A stretch of DNA of 64,000 nucleotides from contig NZ_CP121666.1 of NCBI RefSeq assembly GCF_029714325.1, positions 8,976,501-9,040,500 of the forward strand, given 5' to 3'. The translations under genes were made by a program, and so were the position numbers. The notes under the pieces were generated by a model. It saw nothing but the letters and a program-made list of their open reading frames with translations. It ran no database searches and was not told the origin of the DNA. This stretch comes from Bradyrhizobium sp. CB1717. Lineage in GTDB: Bacteria; Pseudomonadota; Alphaproteobacteria; Rhizobiales; Xanthobacteraceae. Positions 1 to 8,136 of the stretch are shown piece after piece (position 1 is the stretch's first letter; the number at the start of each line of letters is the position of its first letter).

Positions 1-1
1 C

Positions 2-658
2 TTGCTGGGCCTTGCCTTCAAGATGCTGCTGGTCGACCCGATGATGCGTCATGGCGTGCTTCCGCTGGCGATCGCGACGATGGCGCTCGCCATCGGCATC
101 AAGGAAGCCGTCAAACAGTTCTTCAGCGCCGAGGCTTCACCCTTCCCCTCGATCGTGCCGACCGGTGACATCTCCATCCTCGGCCACGCGGTGTCGCTGC
201 AAAGCATCGGCGTCCTCGTCGTTGCCATCCTCGCCGTTCTCGGACTGACGACGCTGCTCAACCGTACCTCGCTCGGCCACCAGATGCAGGCCGCGGCGCA
301 GAACCCGACGGTGGCGCGCATCATCGGCGTCCCGGTCGAACGCATGATCCTCCTGACCTTCCTGATCAACGCCTTCCTGGTCGCGCTGGCCTCGCTGCTG
401 ATCACGCCGATCTACCTGGCAAAATTCTCCTCCGGCGAGGTGCTGGGCCAGGCCGCCTTCATCGCGGCGATCGTCGGCGGCTTCAACCAGGTGCGCGGCG
501 CGATCGCCGGCGGCCTGTTGATCGGCGTGCTCGACAATCTCGCGGCCGCCTATGTCTCGACGCAGTACCGCGCCGCCGTGCCGATGATCTTCCTGATTGC
601 CGTCATCCTGTTCCGGCCGCAGGGCTTGCTCGGCCGAGCCGAGGAGCGCACCGTATGA
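2..658 (+). CDS. livH: Liv-type ABC transporter permease LivH (partial, N-terminus outside window)
   Basis: Inner-membrane permease of a branched-chain-amino-acid-type (HAAT) ABC importer. The frame is open from the first bases of the window and ends with TGA at 656-658. About 218 residues are visible, against roughly 290 in a full LivH, so the N-terminus lies upstream. What is seen is a run of hydrophobic segments, the cytoplasmic loop with LGHQMQAAAQNPTVARIIGV and a glycine-rich AAIVGGFNQVRGAIAGG segment typical of LivH. The stop overlaps the livM start by 4 bases (ATGA), so the genes are co-translated. The quiC-like gene at the end of this operon suggests an aromatic or shikimate-type substrate rather than leucine; that is inference. 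Confidence 0.9.
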   Translation: MLGLAFKMLLVDPMMRHGVLPLAIATMALAIGIKEAVKQFFSAEASPFPSIVPTGDISILGHAVSLQSIGVLVVAILAVLGLTTLLNRTSLGHQMQAAAQNPTVARIIGVPVERMILLTFLINAFLVALASLLITPIYLAKFSSGEVLGQAAFIAAIVGGFNQVRGAIAGGLLIGVLDNLAAAYVSTQYRAAVPMIFLIAVILFRPQGLLGRAEERTV

Positions 659-1653
659 GCGGCTTCGCCAGACCGTTGAAGATCGCGCTCGGCCTTGCGG
701 TCATCGCCGCGCTGATCGTCGTCCCCATGAACTTCAACCGCTACGGCCTGTTCATCCTGAGCCAATGGGCGGTGATGAGCATCGCCGCGATGGGGCTGAA
801 CCTCACGCTCGGCTATGCCGGCCAGGTCTCGCTGGCGCAGGGTGCCTTCGTCGGCATCGGTGCCTATGCCGCCGCGATCATGACCACCCATGGCTGGCCG
901 CTGCCGGCGGCGATGCTGGTCGCGATTGCGTTGAGCTTCGCGGTCGGCTGGGTGCTCGGCTACCCCGCGCTGCGCGTGCAGCACCACTACCTCGCCTTCG
1001 TCACGCTCGCTTTCTCCACCCTCGCCTTCCTCGTGTTCCGCAACGAGAGCTGGCTGACCGGCGGCATCTACGGCATCTCCAACATTCCGCGCCCGCATTT
1101 CTTCGGCATTGCCACCAACAAACCGCTGCCGTTCTACTACGTCTGCCTCGGCTCGCTGGCGATCGTGTCGCTGGCGGTGTGGTGGCTGATCCGCTCGCCC
1201 TGGGGCCGCGCCTTCATGGCGCTGCGCGAGAATCCCTTGCGCGCCCAGTCACTCGGCATCGACACGCGGCGCTACACGCTGATGGCCTTCGCGATCGGCT
1301 CGGCGCTCGGCGGCGTCGCTGGCGCGCTCTATGCGCCGCTGACGCAATATATCGACCCTGTTCCCTTCAACCTGTCGCTCTCGCTCGATCTCTTGATGAT
1401 GGTGATCGTCGGCGGCGCCGGCTTCTATTTCGGCCCCTTCCTCGGCGCGATGATCGCGGTGCTGCTGCCGGAATGGCTGCGCTTCACCGAAGGCTATTAC
1501 CTGATGCTCTACGCGGTGGCCGTGATGCTGCTGCTGATCTGGTCGCCGACCGGTATTCTGGGAATCCTCGATCGCGCCATGGCGGCGCGGCGCACCAAGG
1601 CGGCCTCTGCGCTGCGCGCCGTCGCCAAGTCGCGCCTGGAGACGGTGCAATGA
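655..1653 (+). CDS. livM: Liv-type ABC transporter permease LivM
   Basis: Second membrane permease of the importer, 332 residues, a normal LivM length. It has the LivM signature stretch LGYAGQVSLAQGAFVGIGAY near residues 56-75 and the EAA-like cytoplasmic loop around GRAFMALRENPLRAQSLGID. The ATG at 655 overlaps the livH stop, and its own TGA overlaps the livG ATG at 1650, giving a tightly coupled livH-livM-livG-livF string. It partners LivH to form the translocation pore. Confidence is high for family, low for substrate. Confidence 0.93.
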   Translation: MSGFARPLKIALGLAVIAALIVVPMNFNRYGLFILSQWAVMSIAAMGLNLTLGYAGQVSLAQGAFVGIGAYAAAIMTTHGWPLPAAMLVAIALSFAVGWVLGYPALRVQHHYLAFVTLAFSTLAFLVFRNESWLTGGIYGISNIPRPHFFGIATNKPLPFYYVCLGSLAIVSLAVWWLIRSPWGRAFMALRENPLRAQSLGIDTRRYTLMAFAIGSALGGVAGALYAPLTQYIDPVPFNLSLSLDLLMMVIVGGAGFYFGPFLGAMIAVLLPEWLRFTEGYYLMLYAVAVMLLLIWSPTGILGILDRAMAARRTKAASALRAVAKSRLETVQ

Positions 1654-2393
1654 GCGCGGTCCTCGAAGTCACCGACATCAAGAAAAGCTTTGGCGGCATC
1701 CACGCGGTCAACGGCGTCAGCTTCGACGTGCGCGAAGGCGAGATCCTCGGCCTGATCGGCCCGAACGGCTGCGGCAAGTCCACGCTGTTCAACTGTATCC
1801 TCGGCCAGCTCACGCCGTCAGGCGGCGAGGTGAAGCTCGACGGCCAGGTCGTCACCGGCCTGCGTCCCTCCGAGCTCAACAAGCTCGGCGTCAGCCGCAC
1901 CTTCCAGCTGTTGCAGGTATTCCCAAAACTATCGGTGCGCGAGAACCTGATCCTTGCCGGGCAGGAGCACCAGGGCAACATGGCCTCGCGCCTGGTCGGC
2001 CGCTCCGATGCGGGGCTGACCGGAGCCGCCAACCAGATGATCGGCTTCTTCAAGCTCGACCATCTCGCCGACGAACCCGCCGGCGGCCTCTCCTATGGCC
2101 AGCAGAAACTGCTCGACGCCGCCATGGCCTTCATGGGTGGCCCACGCCTCGTGCTGCTCGACGAGCCCGCTGGCGGCGTCAACCCGTCGATGCTGACCGA
2201 TCTCAAGGAGCGCCTGGTCGCGATCAACCGCGAAAAGAACGCGACCTTCGTCGTGATCGAGCACAACATGGAGTTCGTGATGTCGCTGTGCTCGCGCGTG
2301 ATGGTGATGGCGGAAGGCAAGGTGCTGGCGATGGGACGGCCGGATGAAGTCCGCAAGAATCCTGCCGTGATCGAAGCCTATCTAGGACATTGA
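1650..2393 (+). CDS. livG: Liv-type ABC transporter ATPase LivG
   Basis: Cytoplasmic ATPase of the importer, 247 residues. Walker A GPNGCGKST is at residues 37-45, the signature LSYGQQKLLDAA follows, and Walker B is RLVLLDEPAGG with the switch histidine in VIEHNM. The start is the ATG at 1650, which overlaps the livM stop in an ATGA. The open frame runs on upstream to about 597, but that part only shadows livM and is not used. The signature LSYGQ rather than LSGGQ is normal for LivG. Confidence 0.93.
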   Translation: MSAVLEVTDIKKSFGGIHAVNGVSFDVREGEILGLIGPNGCGKSTLFNCILGQLTPSGGEVKLDGQVVTGLRPSELNKLGVSRTFQLLQVFPKLSVRENLILAGQEHQGNMASRLVGRSDAGLTGAANQMIGFFKLDHLADEPAGGLSYGQQKLLDAAMAFMGGPRLVLLDEPAGGVNPSMLTDLKERLVAINREKNATFVVIEHNMEFVMSLCSRVMVMAEGKVLAMGRPDEVRKNPAVIEAYLGH

Positions 2394-2403
2394 GGAGATC
2401 ACC

Positions 2404-3141
2404 ATGAGCGATCCGATCCTCTCGGTTCACAACCTCGTCGGCGGCTACGGCAAGATGACGATCTTGAACGGCACCACATTCTCGGTGCCGCCGGCGACCA
2501 TCACCACCATCATCGGCCCCAACGGGGCCGGCAAGTCCACCGTGTTCAAGGCGATCTTCGGCCTGCTCAAGCTGCGCGATGGCAAGATCAATTTTGCGGG
2601 TCGCGACGTCACCAATTTGAGCCAGCGCGCGCTGCTCAACGCCGGCATCTGCTACGTGCCGCAGGGCCGCAACATTTTCCCGGAGCTCTCGGTCCGCAGC
2701 AACATCGAGCTTGGCGGAGTCTCGGCCGAAAAGGGCCTCGACCTGCCCAAGCGGATCGAGGCAGCCCTCGACCTGTTTCCGGCGCTGCGCCGCAAATCGG
2801 CGCAGCAGGCCTCGACGCTTTCGGGCGGCGAACAGAAGCAGCTCGAGATTGCCCGCTCGCTGTTGCTCGAACCGAAGCTCGTGCTGATCGACGAGCCCTC
2901 GATCGGCCTGTCACCGCTGATGGTGCAGCAGACCTTTGACATCCTCAAGAGCTTGCGCGACCGCGGCGTCACCATCCTGATGATCGAGCAGAACGCGCGC
3001 TCGGCGCTGGAAATCTCCGACATCGGCATCGTGCTCGAGCTCGGCCAGACCCGCATGGTCGACAAGGCGGAGCGCATCCTGAACGATCCCCGCATCGGAC
3101 AACTCTTCCTCGGGGGCGCCATGGAGGACAATGCAGCATGA
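2404..3141 (+). CDS. livF: Liv-type ABC transporter ATPase LivF
   Basis: Second ATPase of the importer, 245 residues. Walker A GPNGAGKST is at residues 38-46, then LSGGEQKQLEIA and Walker B LVLIDEPSIGLSP, with MIEQN in place of the usual H-loop histidine, as is typical for LivF. It starts 10 bases after livG behind a GAGGAG-like ribosome site (2394-2399). Its last codons overlap the start of the next gene at 3138, so the dehydratase is part of the same transcript. Confidence 0.93.
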   Translation: MSDPILSVHNLVGGYGKMTILNGTTFSVPPATITTIIGPNGAGKSTVFKAIFGLLKLRDGKINFAGRDVTNLSQRALLNAGICYVPQGRNIFPELSVRSNIELGGVSAEKGLDLPKRIEAALDLFPALRRKSAQQASTLSGGEQKQLEIARSLLLEPKLVLIDEPSIGLSPLMVQQTFDILKSLRDRGVTILMIEQNARSALEISDIGIVLELGQTRMVDKAERILNDPRIGQLFLGGAMEDNAA

Positions 3142-5009
3142 ACAAACGCTCGATCGCGACCGTCTCCCTGTCGGGGGCGCTGGACGAAAAGCTTCGCGCC
3201 ATCGCCGCCGCCGGCTTCGACGAGGTCGAAATCTTCGAGAACGATCTGCTGTCGTTCGGCGCGGGTCCGCGCGACATCGCAAAGCTGTGTAAGGACCTCA
3301 ATCTCGAGATCTGCGCGTTCCAGCCGTTCCGCGATTTCGAGGGCATGCCGGAGCCACAGCGCACGCGCAATTTCGCCCGCGCGGAGCGCAAGTTTGATCT
3401 GATGCAGGAGCTCGGCACCGATCTCTTGCTGATCTGCTCCAACGTGTCGCCCGCCTCGCTCGGCGGCATCGACCGCGCCGCAGACGATTTTCGCGAGCTC
3501 GGCGAGCGCGCCGCGAAACGTGGCCTGCGCGTCGGCTACGAGGCGCTGGCCTGGGGCCGCCACGTCAACGACTATCGCGATGCCTGGGAGATCGTGCGCC
3601 GCGCCGATCATCCTGCGATCGGCGTGATCCTCGACAGCTTTCATGCGCTCGCGCCGGGCTTTCCGACCCGCGCCATGGCCTCGATTCCCGGCGACAAGAT
3701 CTTCCTGGTGCAGCTTGCCGACGCGCCGAAGCTCGAGCTCGACATTCTCTCATGGAGCCGGCACTTCCGCTCCTTCCCCGGGCAGGGCGACCTTCCGGTC
3801 GGCGAGTTCATGCAAGCGGTCGCGGCCACCGGCTATGCCGGGCCGCTGTCGCTGGAGATCTTCAACGACCAGTTCCGCGCCGGCTCGGCCGCGCAGACCG
3901 CGGTCGACGGCCTGCGCTCGCTGATCCTGCTGGAGGACCAGCTTGCACCGGATTGGCCGAAATTTGCCGGCGAGCCGCTGGCGCCGAAGGCGAAGAGCCG
4001 CGGCACCGGGTTCATCGAGTTTGCGGTCAACGAGACCAAGGCCGGCGAGCTTGCCCGCCTGTTCTCGCAGCTCGGCTTCCGAAAGGCCGGCAAGCACCGC
4101 AGCAAGGCCGTGGAGCGCTGGTCGCAGGGCAAGATCGAGCTCGTCATCAATTGCGAGACCGACGGCTTTGCACATTCGCATTACGTGACGCATGGCCCCG
4201 GCGTCTGCGCGATCGCGCTCGACGTCGACAATGCCGGCCGCGCCATGCAGCGGGCCGAGACGCTGAAAGCGCGCACCTTCTACCAGCCGGTCGGGCCGGG
4301 CGAGCTCGAGATTCCCGCGATCCACGGCGTCGGCGGCAGCCTGCTCTATTTCCTCGATCAGGCCGGCAAGAACTGGGACACGGATTTCGAACCTGTGCCG
4401 AGCGACGCAAGCGCCGACGCCCTGCTCGCCGTCGACCACATCGCGCAGTCGATGCCTTACGACGAAATGCTGTCCTGGCTGTTGTTCTACACCGGCATCC
4501 TCGACCTCAAGCGCCTGCCGCAGATGGAGATCGCCGACCCCAGAGGCCTCGTGCAGAGCCAGGCCATCATCAACGCCGACCAGAGCCTGCGCTTCGTGCT
4601 CAACGGCTCCTCCGCCAACCGCACACTGCCGGCGCGCTTCATCTCGGAATTCTTCGGCTCAGGCGTGCAGCACGTGGCGTTCTCGTGCCGGGACATCTTT
4701 GCGACGGTCGCCGCGATGCGCAAGCGCGGCGCGGATTTCCTGGATATCCCCGACAACTATTACGACGACATCGAAGCCAAATACGACCTCGCGCCCGAGC
4801 TGATGGCGCAGCTGCGCGCCAACCACATCCTCTACGACCGCGAGGGCGACAGCGAATTCTTCCAGGTCTACACTCACATCTTCGACGAGCGCTTCTTCTT
4901 CGAGATCGTCGAGCGCCGGAATTATCAGGGCTTTGGCGCGGCCAATGCCGGCATCAGGCTCGCGGCGCAGGCCCGCGAAGTGCGCCCCGTCAGCATGCCA
5001 AGGGTGTAG
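3138..5009 (+). CDS. quiC: 3-dehydroshikimate dehydratase (QuiC1-like; sugar-phosphate isomerase-like domain fused to HPPD-like domain)
   Basis: Probably converts 3-dehydroshikimate to protocatechuate, linking quinate/shikimate breakdown to the protocatechuate branch. The protein has 623 residues, the normal length for the two-domain QuiC1 type. The N-terminal TIM barrel (about 1-265) carries the expected metal ligands E135, D166, Q192 and E240, plus H169 in DSFH. The C-terminal VOC domains (about 290-600) look like 4-hydroxyphenylpyruvate dioxygenase and keep an H434/H512/E589 iron-type triad. In this family the second domain's activity is unclear. The ATG overlaps the livF stop by 4 bases, so enzyme and importer are coupled. 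An AsbF-type or plain isomerase role is less likely given the fusion. Confidence 0.85.
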   Translation: MNKRSIATVSLSGALDEKLRAIAAAGFDEVEIFENDLLSFGAGPRDIAKLCKDLNLEICAFQPFRDFEGMPEPQRTRNFARAERKFDLMQELGTDLLLICSNVSPASLGGIDRAADDFRELGERAAKRGLRVGYEALAWGRHVNDYRDAWEIVRRADHPAIGVILDSFHALAPGFPTRAMASIPGDKIFLVQLADAPKLELDILSWSRHFRSFPGQGDLPVGEFMQAVAATGYAGPLSLEIFNDQFRAGSAAQTAVDGLRSLILLEDQLAPDWPKFAGEPLAPKAKSRGTGFIEFAVNETKAGELARLFSQLGFRKAGKHRSKAVERWSQGKIELVINCETDGFAHSHYVTHGPGVCAIALDVDNAGRAMQRAETLKARTFYQPVGPGELEIPAIHGVGGSLLYFLDQAGKNWDTDFEPVPSDASADALLAVDHIAQSMPYDEMLSWLLFYTGILDLKRLPQMEIADPRGLVQSQAIINADQSLRFVLNGSSANRTLPARFISEFFGSGVQHVAFSCRDIFATVAAMRKRGADFLDIPDNYYDDIEAKYDLAPELMAQLRANHILYDREGDSEFFQVYTHIFDERFFFEIVERRNYQGFGAANAGIRLAAQAREVRPVSMPRV

Positions 5010-5035
5010 CTTTCTTCCCCTCTCCCTTGTCTACA

Positions 5036-5115
5036 CGTCATTGCGAGCGTAGCGAAGCAATCCAGAATCCCTCCGCGGAAAGGCTCTGGATTGCTTCGCT
5101 ACGCTCGCAATGACG
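5036..5115. repeat. Palindromic intergenic repeat, family A (CGTCATTGCGAGCG type)
   Basis: The two ends are inverted copies: CGTCATTGCGAGCGTAGCGA at the left and the matching sequence ending CGCTCGCAATGACG at the right, with GCAATCCAGA inside. It would fold into a long hairpin in the quiC/livK convergent gap. Similar copies lie near 11.8, 25.9, 40.2 and 44.4 kb. It may also act as a two-way terminator. Confidence 0.85.
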
Positions 5116-5164
5116 ATGTGGAGACGATCGAGGAATTCATCTCTCGCCGTCCCCGCGGAGAGGC

Positions 5165-5204
5165 CCCCTCACCCTGACCCTCTCCCCGCAAGCGGGGAGA
5201 GGGG
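5165..5204. repeat. GC-rich palindromic repeat, family B (partial copy)
   Basis: CTCTCCCCGCAAGCGGGGAG forms a tight hairpin with flanking CCCTCACCCTGACC. It is a short member of the C-rich/G-rich family found at many other gaps in the window and sits just after the stop of the convergent binding-protein gene. Confidence 0.7.
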
Positions 5205-5216
5205 AAGAGCGAGAGC

Positions 5217-6389
5217 TCACTTCATCTGACACTTGTCGTGAAAACGATCCTGGTCGTTCTCGACGATCGTCGCGACGGTCTTCAGCGCGAGCTGGCCTTC
5301 GGCGTCCTTGACCACGTCCTGGAGATAGAAGCTCTGCACCGGGATGTGGTTGTTGCCGTATTTGAACGCGCCGCGCAGCGACTTGAAGTTGGCCTTCTCC
5401 ATCTCGGCCTTCATCGCGTCCTTCTTGCTGGTGTCGCCCTTCACCGCAACCACAGCGCTGTTGATGAGCTGGGCGGCGTCATAGGTCTGGGCGCCGTAAT
5501 AGGTCGGACGCAGGCCGGTGTACTTCTTGCGGTAGTCGGCGACAAAGCGCTTGTTCTGCTCGTTGGGCAGGTCGTTCACCCATTCCTGCGCGCCAGGCAC
5601 CCCTAACGCGTTCTCCTTCTGCAGCGGCAGCGACAGCTCGTCGACGGTGAAGGCGGTGTAGAGCGGCATCGTGCTCTTCAGCCCGGCTTGCGCATATTGG
5701 TTGAGGAACTGCACGCCGGCGGCACCGGGATAGAACACGAAGATCGACTCGGCGCCGGAAGCGCGGGCCTTGGAGAGCTCGGCGGAGAAGTCGAGCTGGC
5801 TCGGCCAAACCGTGTATTCCTCGCCCTTGATCTCACCCTTGAAGGTGTTCTTGAGGCCCGCGAGCATGTCCTTGCCGGCCGCGTAGTTCGGCCCGATCAG
5901 GAAGACGCTTTTGACGCCCTTCTGGTTCATGTAGAGGCCCATGGCCTGCGGCGTCTGGTCGTTCTGCCACGAGGTCGAGAACACGTAAGGCGAGCACAGC
6001 TCGCCGGCGAGCTGCGACGGGCCGGCATTGGCCGAGATCAGGAAGGTCTTCGAATCCACCGCGGTCTTGAGCGAGGCCAGGAGCACGTTCGACCAGATGT
6101 AGCCGACGATGAAGTCGACCTTGTCGGACTGCACCAGCTTTTCGGTCTTCTGCTTGCCGACGTCGGGCTTCTGGCCATCGTCCTCGTAGATCACCTCGAC
6201 CGGCTTGCCGTCCATCTTGCGGCCGAGATGATCGAGCGCCAACTCGAAGGAGTTGCGCATGTCGTTGCCGATCACGGCGGTCGGCCCGCTGAAGGTCGAG
6301 ACGAAACCGATCTTGATGGTGTCGCCGGCGAATGCCGGGCTCGCCAGCACCAGCGCCGCTGCGCCCGCCAGCCAGAATGCCGTCCTCAT
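5217..6389 (-). CDS. Liv-type ABC transporter substrate-binding protein (probable aromatic-acid binder)
   Basis: Periplasmic type I binding protein (Peripla_BP_6, LivK-like), about 390 residues. It has a clear signal peptide, MRTAFWLAGAAALVLASPAFA, followed by the family start DTIKIGFVSTFSGPTAVIG. The ATG at 6389 is chosen because AGGAGGGG lies 8-9 bases before it; a GTG two codons earlier is too close to that site. It converges on the livHMGF-quiC operon and is the nearest candidate receptor for that importer, which has no binding protein of its own in view. Related proteins in Rhodopseudomonas bind benzoate and cinnamate derivatives (established for the family); the ligand here is not known. 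Confidence 0.88.
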   Translation of the reverse strand: MRTAFWLAGAAALVLASPAFAGDTIKIGFVSTFSGPTAVIGNDMRNSFELALDHLGRKMDGKPVEVIYEDDGQKPDVGKQKTEKLVQSDKVDFIVGYIWSNVLLASLKTAVDSKTFLISANAGPSQLAGELCSPYVFSTSWQNDQTPQAMGLYMNQKGVKSVFLIGPNYAAGKDMLAGLKNTFKGEIKGEEYTVWPSQLDFSAELSKARASGAESIFVFYPGAAGVQFLNQYAQAGLKSTMPLYTAFTVDELSLPLQKENALGVPGAQEWVNDLPNEQNKRFVADYRKKYTGLRPTYYGAQTYDAAQLINSAVVAVKGDTSKKDAMKAEMEKANFKSLRGAFKYGNNHIPVQSFYLQDVVKDAEGQLALKTVATIVENDQDRFHDKCQMK

Positions 6390-6699
6390 AACCACTCCCC
6401 TCCTTATTATTGGTCCCGGAAACGGGGTGATCGCCGCCCCGGGTCTGTCTCTATTGAACGCAAAATCTGTCGAGCCGCCAATGGCTCAGCGCCTGCCCCT
6501 GCACCATATTTCGCCCCAATCGAGGATGGCAAGAAATATAATGCTACTTACTTCGGCCAAGGCCGGGTCAAGCCTGCGGCGCTTTTTCGCGGCAGTTCGA
6601 TACACCCCGCCTATGCTGCGATTGATGACGACTATTGGACCGCAGCACCCGATCCGCACTTAAATGAGAGTGAGCAGCAGCGAGATTCGAGGATGCATC
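6390..6699. other. Divergent intergenic region between binding protein and NDH-2
   Basis: A 310-base gap between divergent genes. It must hold both promoters. It is less GC-rich than its surroundings around 6520-6560 (AAGAAATATAATGCTACTTA). No palindromic repeat, small gene or clear operator was seen. Confidence 0.5.
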
Positions 6700-7962
6700 A
6701 TGGCCACAAATCCCCATCGCGTCGTCATCGTCGGAGCCGGCTTCGGCGGGCTGGAGGCGACCTACCGACTTGCGGGTGCGCCGGTCGAGATCACGCTGAT
6801 CGACCGCCGCAACCACCACCTGTTTCAGCCGCTGCTCTACCAGGTCGCGACCGCCTCGCTCGCGACCAGCGAGATCGCCTGGCCGATCCGGCATCTGATG
6901 CGCGACCGGCGCGAGGTGACGACGCTGTTTGCCACCGTGAGCGGCGTCGATGCCGAGCGGCGCTGCGTGCTGATCGACGACGGCAGCGAAGTGCCCTACG
7001 ACACGCTGGTGCTCGCGACCGGCGCGCGGCACGCCTATTTCGGCCATGACGAATGGGAGGCATGGGCGCCGGGGCTGAAGACGCTGGAGGATGCGACCAC
7101 GTTGCGCCGGCACATCCTGGTGGCGTTCGAGCGCGCCGAGCGCGAGACCGATCCGAAAAAGCGCGCCGCGCGATTGACCTTCGTCATCGTCGGCGCCGGC
7201 CCGACCGGCGTCGAGCTCGCCGGCACCATCGCCGAGATGGCGCATCACACCCTGCCCGCCGACTTCCGCAACATCGATACCCACAAGGCGCGCGTGGTGC
7301 TGATCGAGGCCGGTCCGCGCGTACTCGCCGGTTTTCCCGACGAACTGTCGGCTTACGCGCAGGCCTCGCTGGAAAAGATCGGCGTCGAGGTCGTGCTGGG
7401 ACAGGCCGTCACCGAGATCAACCGCGAGGGCGTCGTGTTCGGCGGTCAGCTGCTCGAGGCGAAGACACGAATCTGGGCCGCCGGCGTGCGCGCCTCGCCC
7501 GCCGCCGAATGGCTCGGTGCACCTAGCGATCGCGCCGGCCGCGTGCAGGTCGAAGCCGACCTCACCATTCCCAGCCATCCCGAGATCTTCGCGATCGGCG
7601 ACACCGTCTTGATCAACGCCTGGGACGGCAAGCCGGTGCCCGGCATCGCACCGGCCGCCAAGCAGCAGGGACGACATGTCGCCGAAACCATCAAGGCGCG
7701 CCTGCGCGGCGCTCCGACGGGTCCGTTCCGCTACAAGCATTCCGGCAACCTCGCGCAGATCGGCAAGCGGCTCGCGATCATCGATTTCGGCAAGGTCAAG
7801 CTGCGCGGCACCATCGCATGGTGGATCTGGGGCATCGCCCACATCTACTTCCTGATCGGCCTCCGCCACCGCCTCAGCGTCGCCCTGAGCTGGCTCTGGA
7901 TCTACTCGCGAGACCAGCGAGCGGCGCGGTTGATCACGCAGGGATCGAGCAAGGTGGTGTAG
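6700..7962 (+). CDS. ndh: Type II NADH dehydrogenase (NDH-2), FAD-dependent
   Basis: Membrane-associated, non-proton-pumping NADH:quinone oxidoreductase, 420 residues. The FAD-binding GAGFGG is at residues 12-17, the family motif FQPLLYQVAT at 42-51, the NADH-binding GAGPTG at 165-170 and the FAD-contacting AIGD further on. The C-terminus has hydrophobic stretches (WWIWGIAHIYFLIGL) expected of the membrane anchor. The ATG at 6700 follows a GAGG; the frame opens 12 codons earlier without better support. It sits alone between two binding-protein genes. It is not of the Pdr/PuR ferredoxin-reductase type, so a role with the nearby P450 is doubtful. Confidence 0.87.
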   Translation: MATNPHRVVIVGAGFGGLEATYRLAGAPVEITLIDRRNHHLFQPLLYQVATASLATSEIAWPIRHLMRDRREVTTLFATVSGVDAERRCVLIDDGSEVPYDTLVLATGARHAYFGHDEWEAWAPGLKTLEDATTLRRHILVAFERAERETDPKKRAARLTFVIVGAGPTGVELAGTIAEMAHHTLPADFRNIDTHKARVVLIEAGPRVLAGFPDELSAYAQASLEKIGVEVVLGQAVTEINREGVVFGGQLLEAKTRIWAAGVRASPAAEWLGAPSDRAGRVQVEADLTIPSHPEIFAIGDTVLINAWDGKPVPGIAPAAKQQGRHVAETIKARLRGAPTGPFRYKHSGNLAQIGKRLAIIDFGKVKLRGTIAWWIWGIAHIYFLIGLRHRLSVALSWLWIYSRDQRAARLITQGSSKVV

Positions 7963-7970
7963 CCTTTCTT

Positions 7971-8109
7971 CCTTCTCCCCTTGTGGGAGAAGGTGGCGCG
8001 AAGCGCCGGATGAGGGGTATGTCTCCACCCGCAAGACCGTTCGTGAGGAGAGAACCCCTCACCCGGCTTCGCTCCGCGAAGCCACCCTCTCCCGCAAGGG
8101 GAGAGGGTG
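7971..8109. repeat. GC-rich palindromic repeat, family B
   Basis: Two CTCTCCC-type hairpins (CTTCTCCCCTTGTGGGAGAA near the left, CCCTCTCCCGCAAGGGGAGA near the right) enclose a central segment with CTCACCCGGCTTCGC. It fills most of the gap between the convergent ndh and binding-protein genes. Confidence 0.75.
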
Positions 8110-8136
8110 CAGCGGCGCTCGCCGCAACAGCTCCCC

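Noticed and set aside
5036..5115. Family A palindromes considered as attachment sites or insertion-sequence ends
   Set aside because: No transposase or integrase is near any copy and no target duplications are evident; they look like dispersed non-coding hairpins.
6568..8034. A 488-codon minus-strand frame opposite ndh
   Set aside because: Shadow of NDH-2, with repeat-derived ends.
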